This document shows, one piece after another, positions 55,770 through 63,740 of a DNA stretch of 64,000 nucleotides. Within the stretch, counting starts at the first letter, position 1. Each line of letters starts with the position of its first letter. A model generated the notes under the pieces. That model was not told where the DNA came from. It did no database searches and worked only from the letters and a program-made list of their open reading frames with translations. Both the position numbers and the translations under genes were made by a program. This DNA is from Burkholderia sp. PAMC 26561 (GTDB taxonomy: Bacteria > Pseudomonadota > Gammaproteobacteria > Burkholderiales > Burkholderiaceae), in NCBI RefSeq assembly GCF_001557535.2, contig NZ_CP014310.1:62001-126000 (forward strand), read 5' to 3'.

Positions 55770-55937
55770 CAACGTGCCTCCGTTAATCCTGAAATTTCAA
55801 CTAATACTCATAATTCCGCAATAGCACTCCAAAGTCCTTCAAACTACTGCGCATCTACTTTTCTTATCCTCAAAAGTACTGCAAAATTACCGCAATAACG
55901 CTATCTCGTGCTTCAAACGACAACATCCAGAGCCGAT

Positions 55938-56312
55938 ATGACAGACGACCTGAAAACCGCACTTCTCGCACTCTCGCGCGAGTCGGATAAGCGCTCCGTC
56001 ACCGCGCGTGTGGCCGAGCATTTCGTTGAAATTGAGGGAGCCCTGAGCGCAGGCGTTCAGAGAACCGCCGTGCTCGAAACGCTAACCCGTTACGGCATTG
56101 CGTTAAGCCTAAAAAACTTCGATAACATCCTTTACCGACTTCGAAAAAAACAGGCTGCTAATCCGACGGAGAAGAAAGATCCCATTCCTCTATACACAGC
56201 CACAAGAACGTCCGAATTAAAAAGCATGGCTCACACAACATCGCAAGAACAAAGCGACGCTTCGCTTCGCCAAACAAAACTAGCGTTGAAACGCTACCGG
56301 AGGACTGGATGA
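55938..56312 (+). CDS. Small mobilisation-type accessory protein (MobC/TraK-like)
   Basis: From ATG 55938 the protein is 124 residues. MTDDLKTALLALSRESDKRS, VTARVAEHFVEIEGALSAGV and VLETLTRYGIALSLKNFDNI, YRLRKKQ give a helical, basic protein like the small oriT-binding partners encoded beside plasmid transfer origins. GTG 55908 is an alternative start. Position directly downstream of the hairpin cluster supports the call; specific family membership is inference. Confidence 0.5.
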   Translation: MTDDLKTALLALSRESDKRSVTARVAEHFVEIEGALSAGVQRTAVLETLTRYGIALSLKNFDNILYRLRKKQAANPTEKKDPIPLYTATRTSELKSMAHTTSQEQSDASLRQTKLALKRYRRTG

Positions 56313-56434
56313 CCGCTAAGTTGACGCCTGCTCAGTTTCGTCTGCTCTCGCCTAAACAAAGTAGAGCAAAAATCGACGCTGAAACTGCACAATTTTTTCC
56401 AAATCGATTTAAGCCAAACGCTGGCGATTCTTAA
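56309..56434 (+). CDS. Very small protein, 41 residues, overlapping the upstream gene
   Basis: MTAKLTPAQFRLLSPKQSRA and KIDAETAQFFPNRFKPNAGD are read from an ATG that overlaps the previous stop (ATGA), implying coupled translation. It has a basic, proline-containing sequence with no known family. It would be the last gene of the small mobilisation operon, before the terminator at 56531. Confidence 0.45.
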   Translation: MTAKLTPAQFRLLSPKQSRAKIDAETAQFFPNRFKPNAGDS

Positions 56435-56530
56435 TCCATCATTGCAGTGCGCCCATAACTACGCTAAAAAGCGGTCTGCAATGGAAGCTTGTATAAACAT
56501 GGAGTATGGATTTAAATATTTTGCCAATTA

Positions 56531-56566
56531 AAAAAGCGCTGACCCTCTTGTGGTTCAGCGCTTTTT
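56531..56566. terminator. Bidirectional rho-independent terminator
   Basis: AAAAAGCGCTGA (56531-56542) and TCAGCGCTTTTT (56555-56566) form a perfect 12-base stem with a 12-base loop, A-rich on one side and T-rich on the other. It lies between the convergent mobilisation and toxin-antitoxin operons and can serve both. Confidence 0.85.
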
Positions 56567-56596
56567 GTTGCATTCACTTGCAGCGTCAAGCTAATG

Positions 56597-56920
56597 CTAT
56601 GCAGCAAACACCACTTCAACATGGCCCGGTTTGGTCGAACGGCGTGCCGGGCCGACAACGATTTTTACGTCACGCCCAAGTTTGGCGAGACATTCGAGCA
56701 TCTTCGCTTCACTAACACCACGGAATTGACCGCGCAGCAAATTGGACAGCTTGGGTTGTGTCATGCCCAGCACTTCCGCTGCTTGCTGTTGCGTCCATCG
56801 GCGGCCCTTGATGATCTCGCCAATCTTTGAGGCGAGTTGCGCCTTGACTAGCATTTCCTCCGCATCGGCCAATCCTAAGTCTGTATAGACATTGCCGCTG
56901 CTTTCTTCGTAGTCGGTCAT
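56597..56920 (-). CDS. XRE-family antitoxin of a RelE/HigB-type pair
   Basis: The 107-residue protein has a helix-turn-helix (RRWTQQQAAEVLGMTQPKLS, NLLRGQFRGVSEAKMLECLA) and a C-terminal strand region (LGRDVKIVVGPARRSTKPGH). This is the usual antitoxin partner of phage-Gp49-like toxins. Its ATG overlaps the toxin stop by four bases. It should bind the inverted repeat at 57285-57300. Confidence 0.85.
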   Translation of the reverse strand: MTDYEESSGNVYTDLGLADAEEMLVKAQLASKIGEIIKGRRWTQQQAAEVLGMTQPKLSNLLRGQFRGVSEAKMLECLAKLGRDVKIVVGPARRSTKPGHVEVVFAA

Positions 56921-57273
56921 TTCCTTTCCTTGGCAAGTTCTTCCGCGATCTTGAGTCTATCTCTGATCAGGTCCATATCCGGCTTCGGTGTCGCGATTCC
57001 GTGGGTCGCTTTCTTTTGAAAGCAATGCAGCACATACACCGCGTCGGCAAAACGCACCGTGTAGACCGCCCGGTAAGTCCCGCCTTCCGCCGATTCGACC
57101 ACTTCAAGTACTCCCGCAGAACCAAATCCCTTGAGCGCCTTCGCGTCCACGTGTTTAAGACCTATCTGGGCCTGATGCAGCGCGAATCCAAAAGTGTCTT
57201 GTACGACTTCGGGCATCGCTTTCAGGTCTTTCTTGGAAGACGCGATCCAGCGCAGAGTCTTGATGTTTTCCAT
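56917..57273 (-). CDS. RelE/HigB-type toxin (Gp49-like)
   Basis: The 118-residue protein (LRWIASSKKDLKAMPEVVQD, KALKGFGSAGVLEVVESAEG, GTYRAVYTVRFADAVYVLHC, FQKKATHGIATPKPDMDLIR) matches the phage-derived Gp49-like group of RelE toxins, presumed mRNA interferases. An upstream ATG at 57282 lies inside the predicted -10 element, so ATG 57273 is preferred; the message may then begin at or next to the start codon. Confidence 0.85.
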   Translation of the reverse strand: MENIKTLRWIASSKKDLKAMPEVVQDTFGFALHQAQIGLKHVDAKALKGFGSAGVLEVVESAEGGTYRAVYTVRFADAVYVLHCFQKKATHGIATPKPDMDLIRDRLKIAEELAKERK

Positions 57274-57280
57274 ACCGTTC

Positions 57281-57309
57281 ATTATATACAAATGGGTATA
57301 AATCACAAG
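57281..57309 (-). promoter_or_regulatory. Promoter and operator of the RelE/XRE toxin-antitoxin operon
   Basis: On the minus strand TTGTGA (57308-57303) and TATAAT (57286-57281) are 16 bases apart. TATAC-AAATGG-GTATA (57285-57300), a perfect 5-base inverted repeat, sits between and over the elements, as expected for autorepression. The predicted transcription start, about 57274, is next to the toxin ATG at 57273. Confidence 0.6.
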
Positions 57310-57394
57310 CTCATCGACGCTCGGCTGACGAAAAATAAGACGCATCCGAATTTCTTCGGATGCGCCCCGTGATCCCTACGCTTGGACTCCCCGC

Positions 57395-57776
57395 TCAATC
57401 CAGAATTTCTTCATCTTCCGGGGCCGTTAGTTCATCGCTCTGGTACTCGTCGGGAGCACCGTCCGACGTATCCCGCTTCACCAGCACTTCCGGAAGCCTG
57501 CCGGTACCGGCAAGGTGAAGCTCGGCGGTCGCTGCGGCATCGCCCTTCTTCATCGCAGCGAGCAGCGTAGCGGCTTCAGGGGAAACCGCCGTCGATACGA
57601 CTTCCGCAATTCGCGCCTTCGATACGTGGTTCAAATAGCTACTCTGCGTCGGCGCCCAGCACTTGGTCATATCGACTTCGAGCAAGTCAGCGAGTGCGTT
57701 GACGGGGTGCGCGGCTTCGGTGCCGGTGACGCTATCGAGCGTCGAAGCCACACAGAATGCAAACAGGTTCACGCAC
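57395..57776 (-). pseudogene. ParB-like partition protein, C-terminal fragment
   Basis: The frame reads [60 protein letters not shown] and LLAAMKKGDAAATAELHLAG, the C-terminus of ParB/RepB-nuclease-type plasmid proteins of Burkholderia. The N-terminal nuclease and DNA-binding parts are missing. The break coincides with the end of an IS3 fragment. Confidence 0.65.
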
Positions 57777-58003
57777 CCCGGTATCAACCTCCTGGCGCTT
57801 GACCCTTACCAACAGGGTCTGCGGCACGCACCCGATCTTGGGCGCAATTGACTCCACCGCAGCCCAAAGCGGCGGGTACTCTCCGCGGTGCTCCTGCACC
57901 ATGCGCACGGCGCGCTCACGGGACTCAGGTGAAAACTTGTTCGACTTGTTCATGGCTCCATCTTCTCAGAGGTTGGAGCCTCCTCAAAATCCGGGGCGGT
58001 TCA
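57777..58003 (-). mobile_element. IS3-family element fragment: left end and OrfA start
   Basis: The minus strand begins TGAACCGCCCCGGATTTTGA at 58003, an IS3-type terminal repeat, and runs into OrfA ([59 protein letters not shown]). OrfA is cut at about residue 62, where the ParB fragment begins. It is a different lineage from the intact copy at 31776-33114. Confidence 0.75.
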
Positions 58004-58224
58004 CTTTGAACGACAGGCAAAAAATGGAGCGCGGCGACGTGGTTCCCACACATGCAACCTCGCGTGCGGGAGCCGCCAGGCTCTCGCACACTTGGCGCAT
58101 CGCGCCACTGTTCAAGGGTGGGTGAGCGGAAAGCGATTGGTTTGTAACTGGGTCGGTCCCGCGTCAGCCTAATTTTCGCGTTTTCAAATTTCGCGTTCTG
58201 GCATCCGCGATCCGGTGTACGATA

Positions 58225-58240
58225 CTGTATGGATATACAG
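58225..58240. promoter_or_regulatory. LexA (SOS) box upstream of imuA
   Basis: CTGTATGGATATACAG fits the CTGT-N8-ACAG consensus exactly, and the wider context TA...TG is also near consensus. It ends 8 bases before the imuA start, so LexA should repress imuA directly. Confidence 0.88.
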
Positions 58241-58248
58241 TGCTTGCT

Positions 58249-58959
58249 ATGAACGCCCTACCGAAAGACATCGAATCGCTACACCCAAGTCTTTGGCGAG
58301 GGACGCAATTGGCGCGTGCCCATGGGCGTACCGTGGACACGGGTTACGCAGCGCTATCAGCCGAGCTGCCTGGCGGCGGCTGGCCGTTGGGAACCATGAC
58401 CGAGCTGCTTTTACAGCAGCCGGGGATCGGCGAAATGCGCCTGCTGGGTCCTGCCATGGCGGCGGTATCGGATAAGCGCTCGATTGCACTGATCGCCCCG
58501 CAGCAGATCCCCAATGCGCACGGTTACGCCTTTATGGGCATTGATCCAGGCAAGCTCATGTGGCTGAAGGCAGCTAAATCATCCGATGCGCTGTGGAGCG
58601 CGGAGCAGATCCTGAGAGCAGGCAGCTGCGGTGCACTCGTGCTCTGGCAGCAACATATTCGCGCCGAGTCGCTCAGGCGCCTGCTGCTGGCGGCACAGAG
58701 TTCCGAGATGCTGTTTGTCGTCATGCGACCGCTGGCGCGTGCCCAGGACTCGTCGCCGGCGCCCCTTAGACTTGCTGTTCGGGGCGTCGCTGAAGGCATC
58801 GCCGTCGAACTGATTAAGCGGAAAGGCCCCGCTGCGCCGGCGCCGATTATGGTCAAACTCTCTCCGTCGCCCAACTTGATCAGCGAGCATCGTCGCGTTC
58901 AACGGCGCACGGTCGAACTGCCCGTGCCTGCGGTCGAGCACGCCGCGGTCACTGAATAA
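58249..58959 (+). CDS. imuA: ImuA-like SOS mutagenesis protein (RecA-like fold)
   Basis: The 236-residue protein resembles ImuA, a RecA/SulA-like partner in translesion synthesis. Visible parts are ESLHPSLWRGTQLARAHGRT, the conserved ALSAELPGGGWPLGTMTELL, IALIAPQQIPNAHGYAFMGI, and MWLKAAKSSDALWSAEQILR. No Walker A lysine is evident, as usual for the family. It has its own LexA box. ImuB and DnaE2, its normal partners, do not follow; UmuC and UmuD lie 2.5-4 kb away on the other strand. Confidence 0.82.
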   Translation: MNALPKDIESLHPSLWRGTQLARAHGRTVDTGYAALSAELPGGGWPLGTMTELLLQQPGIGEMRLLGPAMAAVSDKRSIALIAPQQIPNAHGYAFMGIDPGKLMWLKAAKSSDALWSAEQILRAGSCGALVLWQQHIRAESLRRLLLAAQSSEMLFVVMRPLARAQDSSPAPLRLAVRGVAEGIAVELIKRKGPAAPAPIMVKLSPSPNLISEHRRVQRRTVELPVPAVEHAAVTE

Positions 58960-58963
58960 CGCG

Positions 58964-59308
58964 ATGGGGATCGATGCCATGGCCAAAGCCCTCCCTGAGT
59001 TTGCGCCACTGAGCCTGAAGGAACTACGTTCGCTTTGGAAGAAGTACCGAGGCAACGAAGATATCGAGCGGCTCGTGTTGGAAGTTCAGTTCAGCCGGGG
59101 TGTGATCAACGAAGTCGACAGTTATTTCAAATCAATTCATCAGGCATGGCGGCAAGAGAATCTAGGTGAATTGGTCGCGCTCGAAAAATTACGGCTTTTG
59201 TTGGTCAAGCAGCACCTGCGGCAGACCGTCCTCGCCGAGATCAAGCCGGCGCCCAAGGGAACGAAGCCATCTGAGCCACCCGAGCCCGAACCTGCATTGG
59301 TCGACTGA
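58964..59308 (+). CDS. Hypothetical protein in the imuA operon
   Basis: The 114-residue protein (FAPLSLKELRSLWKKYRGNE, DIERLVLEVQFSRGVINEVD, SYFKSIHQAWRQENLGELVA) is strongly helical with a proline- and glutamate-rich tail (KPSEPPEPEPALVD). It starts 4 bases after the imuA stop (ATG 58979 is an alternative start), so it should be SOS-induced with imuA. No family is recognised; its position suggests a role in mutagenesis or polymerase assembly, but this is inference. Confidence 0.6.
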   Translation: MGIDAMAKALPEFAPLSLKELRSLWKKYRGNEDIERLVLEVQFSRGVINEVDSYFKSIHQAWRQENLGELVALEKLRLLLVKQHLRQTVLAEIKPAPKGTKPSEPPEPEPALVD

Positions 59309-59447
59309 CGGGGGCCCATGACGCACATCGAGGCGGGTTCGATAAATGTTGGAACTACAACGACTTATGGGCTTTCAAGTGATGTTGTCCACAACGCTGT
59401 CCACAAATTGTGTGGACAACATCGTGGGCTCGGTATCGTGGCGAGAG

Positions 59448-59746
59448 TCAGTCAGTGATTGCGTACGTGTCGCGATCCTGGCCCGCGATCCAGCGAGGGG
59501 GCTTGCCGCGACCGCTCCAGGTCGCGCCTGATACGGGATCACGGTATTTCGCAGCGACAGGCGCCGATTGCTTCCGCGGGCCGCGGCTACTGCGTGGCTC
59601 GAGGTCTTCGGGCTTGACTTCGTATAGGGCCATTTGCTCGCGGATCCATTCGATCGCGTCACCCGCTCCGCGTTTCTCAATTCTTCAATCTGCTTTTCCA
59701 GTGCTTCACGCTGCGCAAGCAGGGCGCGGTAGCCAGTGTTCGTCAT
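59448..59746 (-). pseudogene. H-NS-like nucleoid protein, split by a frameshift
   Basis: The N-terminus (MTNTGYRALLAQREALEKQI, EELRNAE) is the coiled-coil oligomerisation part of an H-NS-family protein. The C-terminal DNA-binding motif (KYRDPVSGATWSGRGKPPRW, then IAGQDRDTY) is intact but lies in another frame, with AIEWIREQMALYEVKPEDLE linking them. One base appears to be missing near 59675, in GCGGAGCGGGTGAC. H-NS paralogues of this size silence foreign DNA on plasmids. Confidence 0.75.
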
Positions 59747-59938
59747 GTGGGTCGTGTTTTCTTCTATGATTAGTGATGTGAGTTCGACCGATCATGGCTC
59801 CGGCCGTTCCAAAAACGAAGATACGGCAAAGCAGTTACGTGCGCCGCTCTGTGCCGATTGTACTTTGACCAGGCCGTGTGACGGCGAAGCGCAATCGACC
59901 CTTGGACGATTCGACATTAGGTCAGGACAAAAATTAAA

Positions 59939-60340
59939 ATGAGCACGCAACTAAGCAATCGGTGCAGGACATCCCTATACCGTGTGATATTCGGTAAGCC
60001 CAACAGTAACGACGAACGCATCGTCTTCCTGATGGCCGGCAGCCGAGAAGCTGCGTCCAAGCGGGCAACATCTGTACTTGCGGCGCTCTTTGACATCGAG
60101 CCGCTCGAAGTCTATCTGTACAACCTCGCGTCCTTCGTCGACCTGGTCGATTCGGGCGTGAGCGACGACGAAGACCTTCGTATTTTCGAACTGGGTTGGA
60201 AGGGACCCATGGTCAGTGTATGGGCTGAACACCCCCTGTTCCTCACCGACGATTCATCGCTCCTTGGCAAGTGGGCCGAACTCTACGCGGACCTCGCCAG
60301 CGCGACGGCAGTGGAAGCAATCAGACGCGCTCGTTCTTGA
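59939..60340 (+). CDS. Hypothetical protein, 133 residues
   Basis: The protein (SLYRVIFGKPNSNDERIVFL, AGSREAASKRATSVLAALFD, IEPLEVYLYNLASFVDLVDS) looks like a complete small globular protein. The ribosome binding site is weak. No family is recognised. It lies between the H-NS and SRAP pseudogenes and is read toward the latter. Confidence 0.5.
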   Translation: MSTQLSNRCRTSLYRVIFGKPNSNDERIVFLMAGSREAASKRATSVLAALFDIEPLEVYLYNLASFVDLVDSGVSDDEDLRIFELGWKGPMVSVWAEHPLFLTDDSSLLGKWAELYADLASATAVEAIRRARS

Positions 60341-60463
60341 ACTTATCCCGCAGCCACGCTGCTGTTAACTTCACTCGGTGAACCTAGTCGGCCTTCTGAA
60401 TGGAGGTTCGGGCGGCGGTCAGAGCGTCTACGATCACCGAACGTATTCGCGGTTCTCCTCGGC

Positions 60464-61423
60464 TCAAGCTGCGAGCCGATACTCGTAATACGGCTGATGA
60501 CGATCGTCGAGAATGGCGTACTGAGCCGCCAGGTTGGCCGGGTCTGGATTGAGCCATGCGTTTAATGTTATCGGGCTTGATCGGCACGATACAGCGGTCG
60601 TGTCCAGCGAGCGCGATTTCCGCAGGGGGATCGTCGGTGACGGCAGCAAACGACAACAGGTCCGGCTTACCCTTGCCTGTCCAGTTCGACCACAGGCACG
60701 CGATCAACATGTCCTGCGGCGGATTGGCTTGAACTCGAGGACGAGGTTTTCTTCTTTCTCGCCTTCAGCCAACTCACGAGCCTCGACACGGTGACGCGGT
60801 ACGTTTTCATAAAACGCGCTCACTAGCATCACGCCATGTGTGTATCCGAAGAGCCCCTTCCAGAACCCTTCGAGGTTGTCTCGTCTCGCGTTGTACGTTC
60901 CGGGGTACTTGGTGTCGTAGAACGCCGGCTTGCCGGCGGGACGACATTGATAACGCATTGGCTTCACCACAAGCTGACCATTTTCGACAACCATCACCGG
61001 CGCGTATTGGCCAGGAAAGATCCGTGAGTCACGGTCCTTCAGCTCAGTCCGGTTGAAGTCCTCCAGCTTGCCACGGATCCAAGCGATCTTATCGGTCGCA
61101 ATCCGCTGGCTTTCGGTCGCCGCTTTGGTGGTCTTTGTCAGCAGCGTACGCTCGGCGTCGGCTAAGCGCGTGCGCTGTTTGAACAGGTCCTCTTCGAGCT
61201 TCGCCGTTTGCTCGGCAGAGAACTCGACGATCGCTTCTTTGATGCGCGCCTCTGCATCCGTTTGCGGCATCAGGAAAGGCGCTTCCATGGCCTTCGGGAT
61301 TTTCGACTTGCTGCCGCTTCGACGGTCCCAAAACAGTCGAAAGAATTCATCGATGTCGATGTCCGCGCCATACACGTGCACATACTTGCGATAGTCCGCG
61401 GTGATCTGAGCCGAGTAACACAT
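60464..61423 (-). pseudogene. SRAP domain protein (YedK/HMCES family) with two frameshifts
   Basis: The N-terminus MCYSAQITADYRKYVHVYGA has the catalytic Cys2 used to crosslink abasic sites in single-stranded DNA. A coiled-coil insert (EFSAEQTAKLEEDLFKQRTR) follows, then GVMLVSAFYENVPRHRVEAR. After LEFKPI the frame shifts near 60710 to MLIACLWSNWTGKGKPDLLS and FAAVTDDPPAEIALAGHDRC, and again near 60560 to AWLNPDPANLAAQYAILDDR with HQPYYEYRLAA and a stop at 60464. As read, the protein would lack its C-terminal third. It lies downstream of umuDC on the same strand, a normal SOS neighbour. Confidence 0.75.
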
Positions 61424-61515
61424 GACGAATGCTCTCCATCTCTTGTTCGTGAACCATGATACCCGCGTGGCCAGCGCTGGTCGAAGAGGTGATCACCCTT
61501 CTCCACCGACAAGAC

Positions 61516-62787
61516 CTATCGCACAATCGGAAGTGCTGCCCAGTCGGACGTGTAGGCGGGACTGCGCCTGTCCTGATTCATGTGCCATGTTCTGCGCTGC
61601 TCAACGGCGCCGACCTTCAATGTCCCACGTCCGTACTTGTCGTTGATCGCATCAAGTGCAACCATCATCTTCGCCTGCCGGCTGGCATCACGACCGAAGA
61701 GCTCACCTTGCTCAATTGAGATCGATTGCAACTCGTGAAGCAGCACCCCGGCCTTTGCATACCGAAAACCCTCCCGATATATCTGACGCAGCCCGAACAA
61801 TGCCGAGTCGACCAGCGTCAGGGTGTCCGACGTCGGTGAAACGAGCGGAACATTGATGGCACGGCTGTATTGCGGGTCGTCGCGCTTGAACGGACTCGTG
61901 CGAATGAAAACCTGAACCTGATTGGCGTGCAACGCTTGGCGACGCAATCGCTCGGCCGCGGTCGCGACAAATTGCGTGACGGCCTGCGTCAGCTCATCGA
62001 GTGTATAGACGACATGACCGAAGCTGCGTGAGCAAAGCACTTGCTTCTGCGGTTGCCCCGCATCTTCAAATCCATAGCAGGCGATGCCGTTCAGCTCGAG
62101 CAAAGTCCGCTCGAGCACGACAGAAAACTGCTTGCGGATGAACGATGGGCTCACGCGTTTAAATTGCAGCACCGTTTCGACACCCATCTCATGCAGACGC
62201 GCGCCGATCTTGCGGCCTACGCCCCAGACCTCGCCAACGTCTACGCTCGCAAAGATGTTGTCGCGCTCGTCGGGCGTCAGCACGCCGATGTCACATACAC
62301 CATGCCAGAGGCGCCCCACATTCTTCTTCGCGATGTGGTTCGCCATTTTCGCGAGCGTTTTCGTGGGACCGATGCCAATGCGCGTGGGAATACCGATCCA
62401 CTGCAGCACCTGGGCGCGTATCTGAAGGCCATAGGTCGTCAGGTCACAGCGAAATCCGCCCAGGTCGAGAAAACATTCATCGATCGAATAGATCTCTTGG
62501 ACGGGCGAATACTGGCCGATCAATGACATCATGCGGTCGCTGAGATCAGCATACAGGGCGTAGTTAGAGCTGAGTGCGATAAGGCCGTTGGTGCGCTCGA
62601 GGTCGCGAATCTGAAAATACGGCTGCCCCATTCCCACTTTCAAATCTTTGGCTTCTTGTGATCTCGCGACTGCGCACCCATCATTGTTGCTGAGTACGAC
62701 GACAGGTTTTCCGACGAGCGACGGCTTGAAACATCGTTCGCAGGAGACATAAAAGTTATTGCCGTCGATAAGGGCAAAGGTGGTCAT
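61516..62787 (-). CDS. umuC: DNA polymerase V catalytic subunit (UmuC), Y-family
   Basis: The 423-residue protein shows Y-family polymerase motifs: [20 protein letters not shown] with the catalytic Asp8, [20 protein letters not shown], and the second catalytic site [15 protein letters not shown]. The little finger and the UmuC tail ([20 protein letters not shown]) are intact. ATG 62787 overlaps the umuD stop by four bases. With cleaved UmuD it forms an error-prone polymerase in the SOS response. Confidence 0.92.
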   Translation of the reverse strand: MTTFALIDGNNFYVSCERCFKPSLVGKPVVVLSNNDGCAVARSQEAKDLKVGMGQPYFQIRDLERTNGLIALSSNYALYADLSDRMMSLIGQYSPVQEIYSIDECFLDLGGFRCDLTTYGLQIRAQVLQWIGIPTRIGIGPTKTLAKMANHIAKKNVGRLWHGVCDIGVLTPDERDNIFASVDVGEVWGVGRKIGARLHEMGVETVLQFKRVSPSFIRKQFSVVLERTLLELNGIACYGFEDAGQPQKQVLCSRSFGHVVYTLDELTQAVTQFVATAAERLRRQALHANQVQVFIRTSPFKRDDPQYSRAINVPLVSPTSDTLTLVDSALFGLRQIYREGFRYAKAGVLLHELQSISIEQGELFGRDASRQAKMMVALDAINDKYGRGTLKVGAVEQRRTWHMNQDRRSPAYTSDWAALPIVR

Positions 62788-63227
62788 CGACGTTTCTGCG
62801 GATGCAGCAGCTGACGCAAATTCCACGTGACCACGCCCCACACGCTAATCGCCTGCCCTTCGACAAACGTGATCGGGGGATAGAGGGGGTTCGCCGCATG
62901 CAAACGGACGACACCCGAGCGTTTGTACAAGCGCTTGACCGTGAACTCGTCGTCGACGCAGGCAAGGACCACACGACCATGGACCGGCTCAATCGAGCGG
63001 TCAACGATCAGCCGGTCGCCGTCAAAGATCCTCGCATCAATCATCGAGTCCCCTTCAACCTGGAACAGGAACGTTGCGATCGGGTTGAGCACCAGCACGT
63101 CATTGAGATCAATACGCTTTTGCGTGTGATCCTGCGCCGGGCTGGGAAACCCTGCCGGCACCTTTGCTAGCACTTCGATGAGAAATGAGCCTGCGGCGGC
63201 GTCGGTAATCGGGATCGGGCGGCTCAT
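62784..63227 (-). CDS. umuD: UmuD, LexA-type self-cleaving subunit of polymerase V
   Basis: The 147-residue protein has the predicted cleavage site Ala25-Gly26 in [10 protein letters not shown] and the Ser61/Lys98 catalytic pair in [20 protein letters not shown] and [10 protein letters not shown], in register with E. coli UmuD (Ser60, Lys97). RecA-stimulated cleavage should give UmuD'. It starts 12 bases from a LexA box and heads the umuDC operon. Confidence 0.92.
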   Translation of the reverse strand: MSRPIPITDAAAGSFLIEVLAKVPAGFPSPAQDHTQKRIDLNDVLVLNPIATFLFQVEGDSMIDARIFDGDRLIVDRSIEPVHGRVVLACVDDEFTVKRLYKRSGVVRLHAANPLYPPITFVEGQAISVWGVVTWNLRQLLHPQKRR

Positions 63228-63239
63228 GGACAGACAACA

Positions 63240-63255
63240 CTGTATGGATGTACAG
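63240..63255. promoter_or_regulatory. LexA (SOS) box between umuD and a divergent gene
   Basis: CTGTATGGATGTACAG matches CTGT-N8-ACAG and is 15 of 16 bases identical to the box at 58225-58240. It lies 12 bases before umuD and 61 bases before the divergent gene at 63317, which it may also control. Confidence 0.88.
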
Positions 63256-63316
63256 TATTCTATAACGGGTTTTGAAACGCTGAATTGCCCCTTTTTAGTC
63301 GATTACGGAGGCTGTT

Positions 63317-63613
63317 ATGGATATGTTTGTTCGGCGAAAGCATCCGATGCCGGAGATGGCAGCCTTCGTTGCGGAACTGCGAGCGGCCTTTGGCGACTCG
63401 GTGGACGAAGCGGTGTCTCGCGGGAAGAGCGGCGAGCCGACGTTTTACGCGCGCGAAAACGGGCGCACGGTCGGAACGCCGCCAAGCGACCACTACAACG
63501 TGTGGAAGGCGTCCGAGGACGTTCGCGATCGTCACTACTGCGACGGGTGTGACGGAAGTTGCATCGGAACCGCTATCAGGTGCAGTCAGCGAATGACCGG
63601 CCGAGGGCCGTAA
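63317..63613 (+). CDS. Hypothetical protein divergent from umuD
   Basis: The 98-residue protein (MPEMAAFVAELRAAFGDSVD, RGKSGEPTFYARENGRTVGT, HYNVWKASEDVRDRHYCDGC, DGSCIGTAIRC) ends in a cysteine-containing segment that could bind metal. It starts at ATG 63317 after GGAGGCTGTT. Because it faces umuD across a LexA box, SOS control is possible. No family is recognised. Confidence 0.6.
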   Translation: MDMFVRRKHPMPEMAAFVAELRAAFGDSVDEAVSRGKSGEPTFYARENGRTVGTPPSDHYNVWKASEDVRDRHYCDGCDGSCIGTAIRCSQRMTGRGP

Positions 63614-63740
63614 GATATCGCGCGCAAGGTGGTTGCGCGATCGAATCTCGGGCGGGAAGCTGCGTAGATGAAGTGCGCTACTCCTCGCTAACGAGAGGCA
63701 GCGCCTCAGCGATATCAGGCGCTTGAGGTAGAGACGTCAG

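Noticed and set aside
56506..56715. Plus-strand frame starting MDLNILPIKKALTLL
   Set aside because: It runs through the terminator hairpin at 56531-56566 and into the antisense of the antitoxin gene.
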